Source: Oceanospirillaceae bacterium | GTDB lineage: Bacteria; Pseudomonadota; Gammaproteobacteria; Pseudomonadales; Oceanobacteraceae | Length of the DNA stretch: 38,369 nucleotides | NCBI GenBank assembly: GCA_002724925.1 | Contig: PBQA01000019.1 | Coordinates: 1 to 38,369, forward strand | Direction: 5' to 3' | Shown: positions 6,626 to 16,400 of the stretch, piece after piece | Position numbering within the stretch: position 1 is the first letter of the stretch | How the letters are laid out: each line of letters starts with the position of its first letter | Notes under the pieces: model-generated | The model's input: only the letters and a program-made list of their open reading frames with translations | What the model was told of the DNA's origin: nothing | The model's database searches: none | Position numbers and translations under genes: made by a program

Positions 6626-8161
6626 TTACGGTGCAGGGTTTACTGAACCTGCAAGTGGCGTCAGCAAGTATGGGAAGGTGTCGTTGACGTACGTCGAGTC
6701 GACAGGAGCCAGGTCTGAGAACGGCTGGTTTCCGGTTGGCGCATCAGCTGGCTCACATAGACCCAGATCGTCGGTTGCATTGCCATCACCATCAAGGTCT
6801 ACCGGATGACACAGAGCGCCCATCACGACACGCAGTGCAATATCCACAACATCATCACCAGGACGACGACCGTTAGGGAAACCAGCCAGGTCACCAGCAA
6901 CCACGCCAAAAGCACTTTGATCAGCAGAAGCCGTAGCGGCAATAGCAGTATTCAGACGCACCATTTCAGACGCGGTCACAGTCGACATCTGGTTCACGCC
7001 CGGAAAGCCCGTCAGGAAGGCAGTTACCAGATCGGTACGAGGAATATTCGACGGTGCAATGTTGTCAGAGGCACCCAGCGCATCGCGGAAAAGAATATCC
7101 AGCAAAGCAGGCAGGGTTGGATGAGTCACATAATCTGCAAACTGACCATCGTCTTTAGGTTCAGAGGCGTTAAAAGTGTCTTTATCGCTCAGCCCGATGA
7201 CAACCTCGTTCACCAGTGGCATACCCAGGCGTGATACCTGAGTCCAGGCACCGCCATTGACTTCTGGCTTAGCGAACGATGCTTCAGGGTTAAGGATACG
7301 GGCCTGCTGCTGGCTGGCGCTGGTCCAGGCACCAATCACACCATTACCAGACCCAGTGACACACGAGATCGGTACTTCCAGAGCGATAGAGGTGACATTT
7401 TTATCTGCCAGATCGTCGTTTGCATCGTCCTGTGCACTGCCATCACCATCCAGAGGGACGTAATTCACGAGGTCGAATGTTTTACCCAGATTCACGACGA
7501 ATGGGTCTTTACGCTGGCCAACAAATACCTTACCGCCCGCGTCACATCCAGGAATAGTCAGGTCGTGTACAAAACCGCCTGCGTAAGCCTCATAGTCGGT
7601 AAAAGACTTCTCACCGATATTGTCGAGTGGCTTAGTAAAGGTCGCTTCACCAGAACCGTCGGTCAGGCTGATTGCAGAACCAGTACGACGATCACCGCTG
7701 ACTTTTTTGATGCTGTAGGTTTCGTAGAAGTTGGCGCTGCCATCGGTATCAACGTTGCCGAAGTTTTTCAGAGGAATGGCGACGCTTTTCTGATTCTCGC
7801 CTTCGCCAATCGGCAGAGCGAAACCGCTTCCCATAGCACCCAGCATCTGCTGGAAGCGGAACTGGAAGGTAATGTCTTCGACCGCGTCACCGTCATTATC
7901 GATGTGAATCTCGTACAGAGCGTTCGGGTCCATCGCGAAGTAATTTGGGCCGCCATAGGCGTCCTGCAGCGGGATATAGTTCGCAACCAGAGTCACGTAG
8001 TCTTCACGATCAGTTTCATAACTGCGGAACGCGTAGAAGTCCGTAGAGTCGATGGCCGGTAGGCGGGTAACGTTCGGTGCTTCTCGGTGACTCGAAGCGC
8101 TTGCATTCATAGCTGTCAGCGCGGTAATCGCACCGAGCAGGAGTGTGGCGTGCGTTTTCAT
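6626..8161 (-). CDS. DUF4331-family secreted protein
   Basis: 511 residues when started at ATG 8161, which has GGGAGCAG upstream and gives a normal signal peptide (1-22). An upstream in-frame ATG at 8221 would add 20 residues before the signal peptide and is disfavoured. The mature protein begins SSHREAP, the hallmark start of DUF4331 proteins, followed by DSTDFYAFRSY. Several aspartate-rich loops (IDNDGD at about 87-92, LDGDGSAQDD in the middle, LDGDGNATDD near the C-terminus) look like calcium sites. Two or more Cys are present and may form disulfides. The biochemical function of DUF4331 is not known. It begins a cluster with a lipoprotein, a TPR protein and a HupE-type membrane protein. 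Confidence 0.9.
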   Translation of the reverse strand: MKTHATLLLGAITALTAMNASASSHREAPNVTRLPAIDSTDFYAFRSYETDREDYVTLVANYIPLQDAYGGPNYFAMDPNALYEIHIDNDGDAVEDITFQFRFQQMLGAMGSGFALPIGEGENQKSVAIPLKNFGNVDTDGSANFYETYSIKKVSGDRRTGSAISLTDGSGEATFTKPLDNIGEKSFTDYEAYAGGFVHDLTIPGCDAGGKVFVGQRKDPFVVNLGKTFDLVNYVPLDGDGSAQDDANDDLADKNVTSIALEVPISCVTGSGNGVIGAWTSASQQQARILNPEASFAKPEVNGGAWTQVSRLGMPLVNEVVIGLSDKDTFNASEPKDDGQFADYVTHPTLPALLDILFRDALGASDNIAPSNIPRTDLVTAFLTGFPGVNQMSTVTASEMVRLNTAIAATASADQSAFGVVAGDLAGFPNGRRPGDDVVDIALRVVMGALCHPVDLDGDGNATDDLGLCEPADAPTGNQPFSDLAPVDSTYVNDTFPYLLTPLAGSVNPAP

Positions 8162-8206
8162 AACTGCTCCCGATTTCAGGTTCAACACGTTGTGTGTATT
8201 TACCTG

Positions 8207-8231
8207 TACGGGGCAGCTCACAAATTAGATG
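8207..8231 (-). promoter_or_regulatory. Candidate promoter motif upstream of DUF4331 gene
   Basis: The minus strand carries CATCTAAT (8224-8231) and then CCCGTACAGG, similar to the region before the ECF sigma gene but with 5 bases less between the two elements. Low confidence as a functional site. Confidence 0.25.
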
Positions 8232-8249
8232 TAATTATTTTCAAAAAAA

Positions 8250-8693
8250 TCAGACTGACGGGAACTCAGGCTCGATGATTACTTCCGAAAGCACCGAATT
8301 GGCAACGAAACAATGCTCATGCGCCTTAATGTGCATCGCCTCAACCGAAGCGTCATCCGGTATTTTCTCACCACTGAACTGCACACGAGGCCTCAATATC
8401 AGGGTTGCAATAAAGAACCTGCCATCTTCCCGCTGCGCCAGTACAGCTTCTGCTTCATCGTGATAGGACTCGACAGTCAGGCGCTTTTTTGCGGCCAGCG
8501 CGAGGAAAGTCTGCATATGACAGCTGGACATAGCCGCGGCCAGCATCTGTTCAGGATCAGCTCCGAAGTCATTGCCAGCACCACCCGCAGGCAGACCCAC
8601 CTGCGGCTGAAACGCAATATCGTGACGCCGCTCAAATCCTTCGTGAGAGAATTCGCCAACCCTCTGCCAATGAACGTCAACCTTATGTTTCAT
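8250..8693 (-). CDS. OsmC-family peroxiredoxin
   Basis: 147 residues, full length for the OsmC/Ohr family. These enzymes reduce organic hydroperoxides with two cysteines. Both are present: C58 in MSSCHMQTFL and C128 in AHEHCFVANS, along with the typical GADPEQMLAAA segment before the first cysteine. ATG at 8693 has AGGAGA five bases upstream. It lies 23 bp after the Tll0287-like gene on the same strand and 88 bp before the DUF4331 gene. Substrate subtype (Ohr, OsmC or YhfA-like) cannot be settled by eye. Confidence 0.93.
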   Translation of the reverse strand: MKHKVDVHWQRVGEFSHEGFERRHDIAFQPQVGLPAGGAGNDFGADPEQMLAAAMSSCHMQTFLALAAKKRLTVESYHDEAEAVLAQREDGRFFIATLILRPRVQFSGEKIPDDASVEAMHIKAHEHCFVANSVLSEVIIEPEFPSV

Positions 8694-8716
8694 CGTCGTC
8701 TCCTGGCAGCTGTCGA

Positions 8717-9283
8717 TTACTGCTTGTTGAAGGTGTAGGTCAGTGTGAATGCTCCGCGCAAATCGCCGGGCTTATACCCCCGCGCTTCATCTTCAGGGTA
8801 AAGCTCGCTGAGTCTGGCAGCGACCGGCTCTGCAAGCTGCTCACCATGACACACCACGCACGGTCCGCCGACAGGAATCGCTTTCATGTAGCGGAAGTGC
8901 CCGTCTTGACGAGCAGAGGCCTCCATAGTCGCCAGGTTTTCCCCTGCAGCTGCACGCTGGGCGAAGGATTCGAGCACACCAGCTTCCCACTCGTCGGGCG
9001 CATTTTCTGGATTACGGAGTTTCACCGATGTCCGACCGACCTCCCAGCCATCTTTGCTGTTCGCTGTTGCTATCTCTGGTGCTTCCGTATTGCATAAACG
9101 GATCGCCGCCAGCGGCCCCTCGGCTTTCATCCCCTGCATCAGGGTTGCTTTGAGGTCCTGAGCAAAGGCTTTTGTCTGAGTCCGAGCTTCAACCAACATA
9201 TAATCTTCGGAGCTCTCGGCGAGGACACTGCCCGACACGCAAGCCGCCGACAACAGCAGGGTCAATAGGGATATGCTTTTCAT
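8717..9283 (-). CDS. Periplasmic c-type heme protein, Tll0287-like (DUF3365)
   Basis: 188 residues: signal peptide (about 1-22, VLA-E), a Tll0287-like/DUF3365 sensor-type domain, and a single heme-attachment motif CVVCH at 142-146. The motif GxCVxCHG after a KAIPVGGP segment and the C-terminal DLRGAFTLTY are typical of the family. The heme would be attached in the periplasm by the Ccm system. The protein may sense redox or gas ligands or carry electrons; the family has no settled role. It sits between a rhodanese and an OsmC gene in a redox-flavoured run. Confidence 0.88.
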   Translation of the reverse strand: MKSISLLTLLLSAACVSGSVLAESSEDYMLVEARTQTKAFAQDLKATLMQGMKAEGPLAAIRLCNTEAPEIATANSKDGWEVGRTSVKLRNPENAPDEWEAGVLESFAQRAAAGENLATMEASARQDGHFRYMKAIPVGGPCVVCHGEQLAEPVAARLSELYPEDEARGYKPGDLRGAFTLTYTFNKQ

Positions 9284-9325
9284 TGTCTCAATGTACCGGT
9301 TCAGATTAAATTTTGTTGAGCATGC

Positions 9326-9703
9326 TTACTTGTAGACACTCGGGTCGGTTTCTACGGTGTGGCCTTCCCAGCCATCATAGCCACCCACCAGCATTTTTAC
9401 GTTAGAAAACCCCATACGCTTCAGCGTGTGTGCAGCCAAGGTGCTACGCCCACCGTTTTTGCAGTACAGCAGGATTTCAGCGTCTTTATCTGCCAGAACA
9501 GGATGATCGGCCACTTTGAACTCAAGCACACCACGGGGAACATTCTCTGCACCCGGCAGGTGCCCCATCATGTATTCAGCGGGTTCACGAACATCAAGCA
9601 CTTTAGTGCCAGCGTCTAACATCGCCTGTGCAGCATCGGCTTCGACGGGGTTTACGGATGCACGTGCTTCTGCAAGCAGATCATCGCGGGTCATTACACT
9701 CAT
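9326..9703 (-). CDS. Single-domain rhodanese (sulfurtransferase)
   Basis: 125 residues when started at ATG 9703, which has CTGGAG eight bases upstream; a GTG at 9712 would overlap that ribosome binding site. One rhodanese domain is complete: VLDVREPAEYMMGHLPGAENVPRG (about 35-58) and active-site loop CKNGGRS with persulfide-forming C81, then GGYDGW near the end. No signal peptide, so cytoplasmic. It could move sulfane sulfur between small thiols or detoxify sulfide-derived species. It lies 97 bp downstream of ybgE on the same strand. Confidence 0.93.
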   Translation of the reverse strand: MSVMTRDDLLAEARASVNPVEADAAQAMLDAGTKVLDVREPAEYMMGHLPGAENVPRGVLEFKVADHPVLADKDAEILLYCKNGGRSTLAAHTLKRMGFSNVKMLVGGYDGWEGHTVETDPSVYK

Positions 9704-9800
9704 AAATACCACTCCAGTTAACGAGTTTTGTCTCTTTCAATATAACCACACAGGAATACTTAAAGACAAGTCTCTCCTGTTGAATCACCATTCGCCGGAA

Positions 9801-10112
9801 TCACCAGGCCCAGATGACCTCAGACCACCACCAGGCACACCAAAGCATCAAAGGCCATGCCACATAAGGACTGAAAAGCCAGCGCCAGACAGCCATCAAA
9901 GGTACGTAGCCCACACCATGAATAAAGCCTGCACTGATTCCCAGCAACCCGAGCGACAATGGCCCATGCTCCAGCTCTCGGGTATCAGTGGCCACCAGCT
10001 GCGGCATCGCCAGTAATGCAACTGACAATCCGACAGCCAGCATAAACGACAGGCCCCGTGCCCAGCCCGCATAGAGCGGGCCGTAACGACGATAATCTAC
10101 CGGCGCTGTCAT
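9801..10112 (-). CDS. ybgE: Cyd operon protein YbgE
   Basis: 103-residue membrane protein with three predicted helices (about 18-37, 52-72 and 78-100) and a Trp-rich C-terminus ending WWWSEVIWAW. Size, topology and position directly after cydX match the YbgE family found with cytochrome bd operons. The start overlaps the cydX stop as ATGA. Its molecular role in bd oxidase assembly or stability is not well defined. Confidence 0.9.
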   Translation of the reverse strand: MTAPVDYRRYGPLYAGWARGLSFMLAVGLSVALLAMPQLVATDTRELEHGPLSLGLLGISAGFIHGVGYVPLMAVWRWLFSPYVAWPLMLWCAWWWSEVIWAW

Positions 10113-10231
10113 GGCGCATCATCTGGATCGGGATCGCGATCCAGGTTTTCGTTAACTTCCAGCCAGAGCGCGTTAATCAGGCCGAATGAACAGGCGAGCA
10201 GTACGCCCAGAATCCATGCGAAATACCACAT
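10109..10231 (-). CDS. cydX: Cytochrome bd small subunit CydX
   Basis: 40-residue single-helix protein starting MWYFAWILGVLLACSFGL, almost the same as the start of E. coli CydX, followed by an acidic tail (NLDRDPDPDDAP). CydX binds CydAB and is needed for a stable, active bd-I oxidase. Its AAGGAG ribosome binding site overlaps the cydB stop codon, and its TGA overlaps the ybgE start. Confidence 0.96.
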   Translation of the reverse strand: MWYFAWILGVLLACSFGLINALWLEVNENLDRDPDPDDAP

Positions 10232-10243
10232 TTTCAAGGCTCC

Positions 10244-11377
10244 TTAATACGTTGAATATTGGTTATCTTCAATAAAATCGGTAGTGAGACGACCCCACAT
10301 TTTGTAATAACCCCAAGCGGTGTAGCTGAGAATAATGGGGACGAAAATCATCGCCACCCAAAACATAATATGCAGTGTCAGCTGACTTGAGGTGACATCC
10401 CACATCGTCAGGGATTGCGATGGTGCAGTACTGGAAGGCATCAGGAATGGAAACAGGCTGAATCCCGCAGTACAGATGATGCCGGTAACCGCAAACGAGC
10501 TACTGATAAACGCCAGAGCGCCGCGATTCGCCATGCTGAGTACTGCGGTGAGCGCCAGGCCAGCGAACGCCATTACAGGGGCAATCAGCATCCACGGATA
10601 TCGGCCGTAGTTATCCAGCCAACCAGCGGCCTGAAGCGCAACGCTTTTCTGCAGCGGTGTTGTCACGCCACCGAGATTCGACGCCGCTTTAATAACGTAT
10701 CCATCCAGTTGGCTGACCCAGAAACCACCGATAGCAAAGGCCACAGCAACCACCACAGCTAACAGAACTGAAATGCGGCGGGCGCGTTCGTGTACCAGCC
10801 CTGCTGTACGCATTTGCAGGTACGTCCCTCCATGCATCGCCAGCATCAGTAAACTCACTACCCCGCACAGCAAGGCGAAAGGATTAAGTAATGCCCAGAA
10901 AGAACCGGTGTACGTTGAACGCATAAACTCATCCAACGTAAAAGGAACGCCCAACAGCAGATTGCCGAAGGCCACACCAAACACCAACGCTGGCACAGCG
11001 CCCCCGACCGTCAATCCCCAATCCCAGGCATTTCTCCAGCGCGGATCCTGAACCTTTGAGCGATATTCAAATCCGACCGGGCGGAAAAACATGGCAAACA
11101 AGACCAACAGCAGTGCCCAGTAAAAACCGGAGAATGCCACGGCATAGACCACCGGCCAGGCAGCGAAAATCGCACCACCGGCGGTAATAAACCAAACCTG
11201 ATTACCATCCCAGTGCGGACCGATCGTGTTCATCATGACACGACGCTCAGTGTCGGTTTTACCGATCACTTTTAACAGTGCTCCAACGCCCATATCGAAG
11301 CCGTCTGTCACCGCAAAACCGATCAGTAAAACGCCAATCAGTACCCACCAGATAATTTTAAGCAGTTCGTATTCCAT
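10244..11377 (-). CDS. cydB: Cytochrome bd ubiquinol oxidase subunit II
   Basis: 378 residues from ATG 11377 (AAGGAG upstream), equal to the length of E. coli CydB; a longer frame extending upstream is not needed. The start MEYELLKIIWWVLIGVLLIGFAVTDGFDMG and the GNQVWFITAGGAIFAAWPVVYA segment are typical of CydB. Multi-helix inner membrane subunit that pairs with CydA in the quinol-oxidising, oxygen-reducing complex. It begins 10 bp after cydA. Confidence 0.98.
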   Translation of the reverse strand: MEYELLKIIWWVLIGVLLIGFAVTDGFDMGVGALLKVIGKTDTERRVMMNTIGPHWDGNQVWFITAGGAIFAAWPVVYAVAFSGFYWALLLVLFAMFFRPVGFEYRSKVQDPRWRNAWDWGLTVGGAVPALVFGVAFGNLLLGVPFTLDEFMRSTYTGSFWALLNPFALLCGVVSLLMLAMHGGTYLQMRTAGLVHERARRISVLLAVVVAVAFAIGGFWVSQLDGYVIKAASNLGGVTTPLQKSVALQAAGWLDNYGRYPWMLIAPVMAFAGLALTAVLSMANRGALAFISSSFAVTGIICTAGFSLFPFLMPSSTAPSQSLTMWDVTSSQLTLHIMFWVAMIFVPIILSYTAWGYYKMWGRLTTDFIEDNQYSTY

Positions 11378-11387
11378 GATGATCTCC

Positions 11388-12977
11388 TTACGCCTGAGCC
11401 GGTGAAGTCGAAGCAGAGTCGTTTTCCCCGGTCTGCTCCCAGTGATAACGCCCCGTGTGCAAGCTTGATGGACCAAGACGAGCAAACCGGATCATCAGGT
11501 ACATTTCTGCAATAAGAAGTAGCGTGTAAAAGCCGATAAAGCCCGCGAGACTCATATAGATATCTTCCACTGAGCGCGTAGAAACAGATAAGTGAGTTGG
11601 CAGAATACCGCCTATCGACCATGGCTGACGCCCAAACTCGGCGACGAACCAACCCATTTCGCAAGCAATCCAGGGGGCTGGCAGGGCAATAATTAATGCC
11701 CTTAATAAATATTTCTGGCGCTCGGCCGTGCCCTTAGCGCTGTAGTAAAAAGAGAGCCCAATCAATACCAGCATAATAAAGCCAAGGCCAACCATAATCC
11801 GGAAGGTCCAGAACATTGGCGCTACCCGCGGAATGGAGTTCTGCGCTGCCAGTTTGATCTGCTCTTCGGTAGCATTAACTGGATTTTCAACGTATTTTTT
11901 CAGAAGCAATCCATAACCCAGATCATCGACACGAGACCTGAATTCAGCAATGGTTGCCTCAGAACGATCACCGGCTTTAATCTGCGTCAACAGATCGTAG
12001 GCCACTATGCCGTTGCGAATTTTTATCTCATGCTCAGCAATGAGATCCTTCAAACCTTTCACTTCTTCTGTGACTGAACGGGTAGCAATCAGGCCAAGAG
12101 CATAAGGAATCTTAATCGCATAATCAGTTTCCATATTCTCCTGATCAGGAATACCAAACAAGGTAAATGCAGCTGGGGGTTCGTGGGTTTCCCACTCGGC
12201 TTCAATCGCCGCCAGCTTCACTTTCTGAACCTCACCAATTTCATAGCCCGATTCATCACCCAGAACGATAACCGACAGAATGGATGCCAGACCGAAACTG
12301 GAGGCAATGGCAAACGAGCGACGGGCGAATGGAAGATCACGCTTCTTCAGCATGTAATAGGCAGAAATAGCCAGAACAAACATAGCCCCGGTCACGTAAC
12401 CGGCGGATACCGTATGCACAAACTTAACCTGAGCCACAGGGTTAAAAATCACCTCGGAGAAGCTCATCATCTCCATGCGCATGGTATCGAAATTAAACTC
12501 GGCTCCTACTGGATTCTGCATCCAACCATTAGCGATCAGAATCCAGAGCGCCGACATATTCGAGCCAATGGCGACCAGCCAGGTCACCATCAAATGCTGC
12601 ACTTTCGTCAGGCGATCCCAACCAAAGAAGAACAGACCAATAAACGTCGATTCCAGAAAGAACGCCATCAAGCCTTCGATAGCAAGCGGAGCACCAAAAA
12701 TATCACCGACGTAATGTGAGTAGTAAGCCCAGTTAGTACCGAACTGAAACTCCATCGTCAGACCCGTGGTCACGCCCAGGGCGAAGTTAATACCGAATAA
12801 CTTCCCCCAGAACTTCACCATGTCCTGATAGACCTGCTTACCCGTCATGACATAAGCAGACTCCATGATGGCAAGAATAAAAGACAACCCGAGCGTGAGG
12901 GGCACGAAGAGAAAATGATAAAAGGCCGTAATCGCAAACTGTAACCGCGATAAATCGACCACGCTTTCACTGATCAT
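11388..12977 (-). CDS. cydA: Cytochrome bd ubiquinol oxidase subunit I
   Basis: 529 residues, close to E. coli CydA (522). It carries the heme subunit hallmarks: an N-terminal His in FYHFLFVP (H21), a second His in [12 protein letters not shown], the GRQPW motif ([10 protein letters not shown]) and the quinol-binding Q-loop ([15 protein letters not shown]). The Q-loop is the long form, so this is a canonical bd-type rather than a short-loop CIO-type enzyme. The complex reduces O2 to water with high affinity and releases scalar protons. The ATG overlaps the cydP stop as ATGA. Confidence 0.98.
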   Translation of the reverse strand: MISESVVDLSRLQFAITAFYHFLFVPLTLGLSFILAIMESAYVMTGKQVYQDMVKFWGKLFGINFALGVTTGLTMEFQFGTNWAYYSHYVGDIFGAPLAIEGLMAFFLESTFIGLFFFGWDRLTKVQHLMVTWLVAIGSNMSALWILIANGWMQNPVGAEFNFDTMRMEMMSFSEVIFNPVAQVKFVHTVSAGYVTGAMFVLAISAYYMLKKRDLPFARRSFAIASSFGLASILSVIVLGDESGYEIGEVQKVKLAAIEAEWETHEPPAAFTLFGIPDQENMETDYAIKIPYALGLIATRSVTEEVKGLKDLIAEHEIKIRNGIVAYDLLTQIKAGDRSEATIAEFRSRVDDLGYGLLLKKYVENPVNATEEQIKLAAQNSIPRVAPMFWTFRIMVGLGFIMLVLIGLSFYYSAKGTAERQKYLLRALIIALPAPWIACEMGWFVAEFGRQPWSIGGILPTHLSVSTRSVEDIYMSLAGFIGFYTLLLIAEMYLMIRFARLGPSSLHTGRYHWEQTGENDSASTSPAQA

Positions 12978-13201
12978 GATGGATCTCCTTGAGTATCAGA
13001 AACCGAGGGATTATCCAGGCCAAAGTGCTCCCGCAGACCTTGCCCTTCGTCACCAACAATGACAGGGTCAGAAAAGAAGAAGTGAGCAATAAGAAATACC
13101 AACGCCAACTTGATAATCAGGACAGCGGTAAGCTCTCGGACCAGAGGAATAGAAAATATAGAGCGCCTTTGTTTCAAGTCCTGCTTCAAATCTTGCTTCA
13201 C
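12974..13201 (-). CDS. cydP: Cytochrome bd small accessory subunit CydP
   Basis: 75 residues from a GTG start at 13201, chosen because GGAGG lies four bases upstream; a longer frame to 13324 lacks a good ribosome binding site and would put low-complexity sequence before the domain. The core [19 protein letters not shown] with one membrane helix (about 22-43) matches the CydP family of putative small oxidase subunits. A charged tail follows. It opens the cyd operon and is translationally coupled to cydA. Confidence 0.85.
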   Translation of the reverse strand: MKQDLKQDLKQRRSIFSIPLVRELTAVLIIKLALVFLIAHFFFSDPVIVGDEGQGLREHFGLDNPSVSDTQGDPS

Positions 13202-13282
13202 GCAGCCTCCATTAGCCGGATGTTCTAGGGCGGTATTATTCCACCTGACCGGGTAGACCGCCTGCGTCATAATGCCGCAGAT

Positions 13283-13324
13283 GGAATATATCTCATTTGG
13301 AATATATGATTCCCGGCCAATCAT
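13283..13324. promoter_or_regulatory. Repeat motifs in the cydP / c-di-GMP gene intergenic region
   Basis: GGAATATAT occurs twice in direct orientation (13283-13291 and 13299-13307), and a perfect inverted repeat ATGATT-N7-AATCAT spans 13306-13324. Together they look like operator sites for a regulator of the divergent cyd operon and/or the c-di-GMP gene. No FNR or ArcA consensus is obvious. Confidence 0.35.
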
Positions 13325-13457
13325 TCTGCCATAGCGGCCGAATCGGATATTGATCCACGGTACAGGCCATCAGAGAATCAACGTATTACCTTTCACAGCA
13401 TATCTCGCTAGACTGTGCAAACTGCGCACAGCTGGGTTTAAAGGATCAGGGAACACT

Positions 13458-16400
13458 ATGACCAGTGAATTAAGGAAGCATCCGCGTTTCTCGAGCCAGG
13501 TAAATGCACGACTGATTCTGAACGACGGAAGTGGCTATGAGTGCCTGATTCAGGACTACTCCCATGCTGGCATGCGTGTTCACTGGCCCCATCAACCAAT
13601 ACCTGAGCAGCATGAACCTATGTTGCTGGAGTTGCAACTGAGTACCCCGGTCAAAGCTGAAGTCGACCTGGTTCATCAGGAACCCGGCGCTCTTGGCGTG
13701 CACGTCCACCAGGCAGATGGTCAGTTATTCCTTGATATGCAGGAATACAATCAAACGCGCGCAGGTGAAGGGTTACCCACAGAGCAACGAAACCGCTTCC
13801 GCGATATCTTTGGTCATGAAGCCAAGCTGCTGATCGAGCGTATCCCCCGCCAGTGGCTGCCAGAATTTATCGAAGCAACGTACACTAAGGCAGATTTCGC
13901 ACGCAACACAGCTGAACAACAGCTGTGGATGAAGCTCGAATCGAAGACCCGCGCTAAGGCCGATGAATTTTACCAACGCTTCAGCCAGATTCTCGAACAC
14001 CAGCTACAACGCTGGCTCGCTGGCGAGGCCAAACTCACTGACGAAAGTGACGAATACGAAGGCGCGGTTGCCCTATCACTCGTTAGACAGAGTGACTTCG
14101 AAGACTGGTTAATGGCTAAAGTCACAGCCTCGCACTTGCAGTCGTTCCTGAGTCAGGAGAGTTTTGAACTTCGTCAGCTACTGGACACCCTGTCATCAGC
14201 ACAGGTCGCAGACTGCTTTAATCCGATTGGCCCTAACACAGTGACAGAAGGATTCCGCGACTGCATTGATGCGCTTGAATTGCCCCACGAAGCACGTGAA
14301 CTCGCATTCGAGAGTTTTGAGAAAGCCACCGTCGACTTGTTGAAAGCCACGTATCAGGCCTGTATCCGCCAGATTAATATCCCAATTACCTTCCGGTATC
14401 GCAAAGCAAAGACCGTGGTCGTTGAGGTGCCAGATGCGCCCGCATCAGATACGACCAGTTCATCGGCCGCAGCGGCAACTGATGACACGAATATTCAGCA
14501 CAACCGTCGCTCAGACCCTGGGCGTCGCGGCGATTCCATGTTTGATTTTGCACGCCACCAGGGTGAGGCACAGCAGGCCTACGCCAATATCCAACAGCTG
14601 CTGACGTTGCGACTAAAGAAGGAAACGGAAGCTAATGGTCAAACGAATAGTCTGCCTGCAGCGAAGCCAGAAGCGGTATCAGAAGTTGTTGAGTCGCTCG
14701 ACACCAGCACTCCCCTGAGTGAGCAGAATATTGTCGAGCAACTGGAGCAGCAACTCGCCGAACAGGAAAAAAGCCTGCCGGAAGATACCCGCCACGCGAT
14801 TGATACGGTTGAGCAGGTAACGCGTAACCTGCTTAGCAACCCGAGCATGGCCGAATTCGTCAAGCCCAGCGTCGAACAGCTTGGCTGGCCACTGTTACGC
14901 CTGATGCTGGAAGATCCATCCCTGCTGTTCAATCCGCAACACCCGGGGCGACTGATTTTTAACCTTCTGGGGCGTCTCGGGAAAATCACCAGCTCTGGCC
15001 AGAAGCGCGTAAAGGCCGCCCTGGAAGAGATGATCGCGCCGATTCTGGAAAACCCCGGTGGCGAACCAAAGCAAATGGAAGAGCTGGTTGAAAATCTTCA
15101 GGTGCTGGTGGGTAGCGCAGAGCGTAAGGTTCGCCAGAATACAGACCGGGTCGCAGAGGCCGCCGAAGGCGAGTACCGCCTTTACATGGCGCACAAACGC
15201 GTGAACGCGTTAATTGGTCATGATACCTCGGGCCGGACACTGCCCGAATGCGTTATCCGCTGGTTGCAGGAAGGCTGGCAACAAATGCTGTGCCTGCTCT
15301 TGCTGAGAGAAGGCCCCGACAGTGCGCGCTTTAAAGGTGCAGTAAAACTCTACCGTCAGGTGATCATTTTGTTCGGCCAGAAAAATGCTGGTCGCTCAGA
15401 TCTGATGGAGAAATTTACGCCGTTGCTTAATCTCGCTCGCTCCGAACTTGATCAGCTGAACGGTCCACTGCCTCAGCATGAGCAGTGGTACAAAGAAATC
15501 ATGGAAGCGGCAAGATTACACCTCGAAGAAGGCGATCTGGAACAGGGCATCGACCTGCCTGAGTATAACGAGCCCGAAGAGGAAGAAACCGTCACCGGCA
15601 AAGGCGCCCGTCGCGTGCTGACACTTCAGGTAGGTGATCTTCTTTTACTGACAGCCACCGGACAGTCCGTCTCTGTCGCATGGATCGCTGCCGACCAGAC
15701 ACGCTATGCCTGTGTTAATCATACAGGGATGCGGGTGCACGATTACCGGTTTAACGAGCTTGCCCGAGCAATGGAAGACGGCTCAATCAAGCGAATTTAC
15801 GAGCAGGAAGAGACACCGGTCGATCAGAGTATCGACAAACTTGTACAACAGATTTATTCCGACCTCTCAGCACAGGCCAACACCGATCCACTGACGGGCC
15901 TGATTAACCGTCAGCACTTCCTCAGCCTGTTGGCTAATTCCGTTGCCGATGCTCAGAAAAGTGCCTCCGGGCACACCCTTGCAATGATCAACATTGATCA
16001 GTTTAAACTGATCAATAAAAACTACGGTGTCGAGCTGGGTGACACCTGCTTGCAGACCTTAGCGACGATCCTGCAGGAAGCTTATCCAGACGCCCTGTGC
16101 TCACGGGTGGGCAGCAATGAGTTTGCCGTACTATTGGAGAAGCATGACCTGGAGCAGGCAGAGGCAAGTGCACGCTTGGTATCTGCTCAGGTTGAGAAAG
16201 TGAAGATCGATGGTGCTGACGATGCGTTCCATATTACAGTCAGTATCGGCTTGGCGGTGTTATCCGCAGACATTACCGATGCTGCAGATTTACTTGAACG
16301 CGCCGAAATCGCCTGTCATCTGGCAAAAGAAAAAGGCACCAATCGAATCGTGCGCTACCAATACGATGACGCATCGCGCGAGCGCCACGAACTCTTTATG

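Noticed and set aside
8162-8221. Longer start for the DUF4331 protein
   Set aside because: Would place 20 residues before a normal signal peptide, whereas ATG 8161 has a good ribosome binding site.
13202-13324. FNR box (TTGAT-N4-ATCAA) before cydP
   Set aside because: The best match TTGGC-N4-AATCA is too weak; a perfect ATGATT-N7-AATCAT repeat explains the symmetry better.
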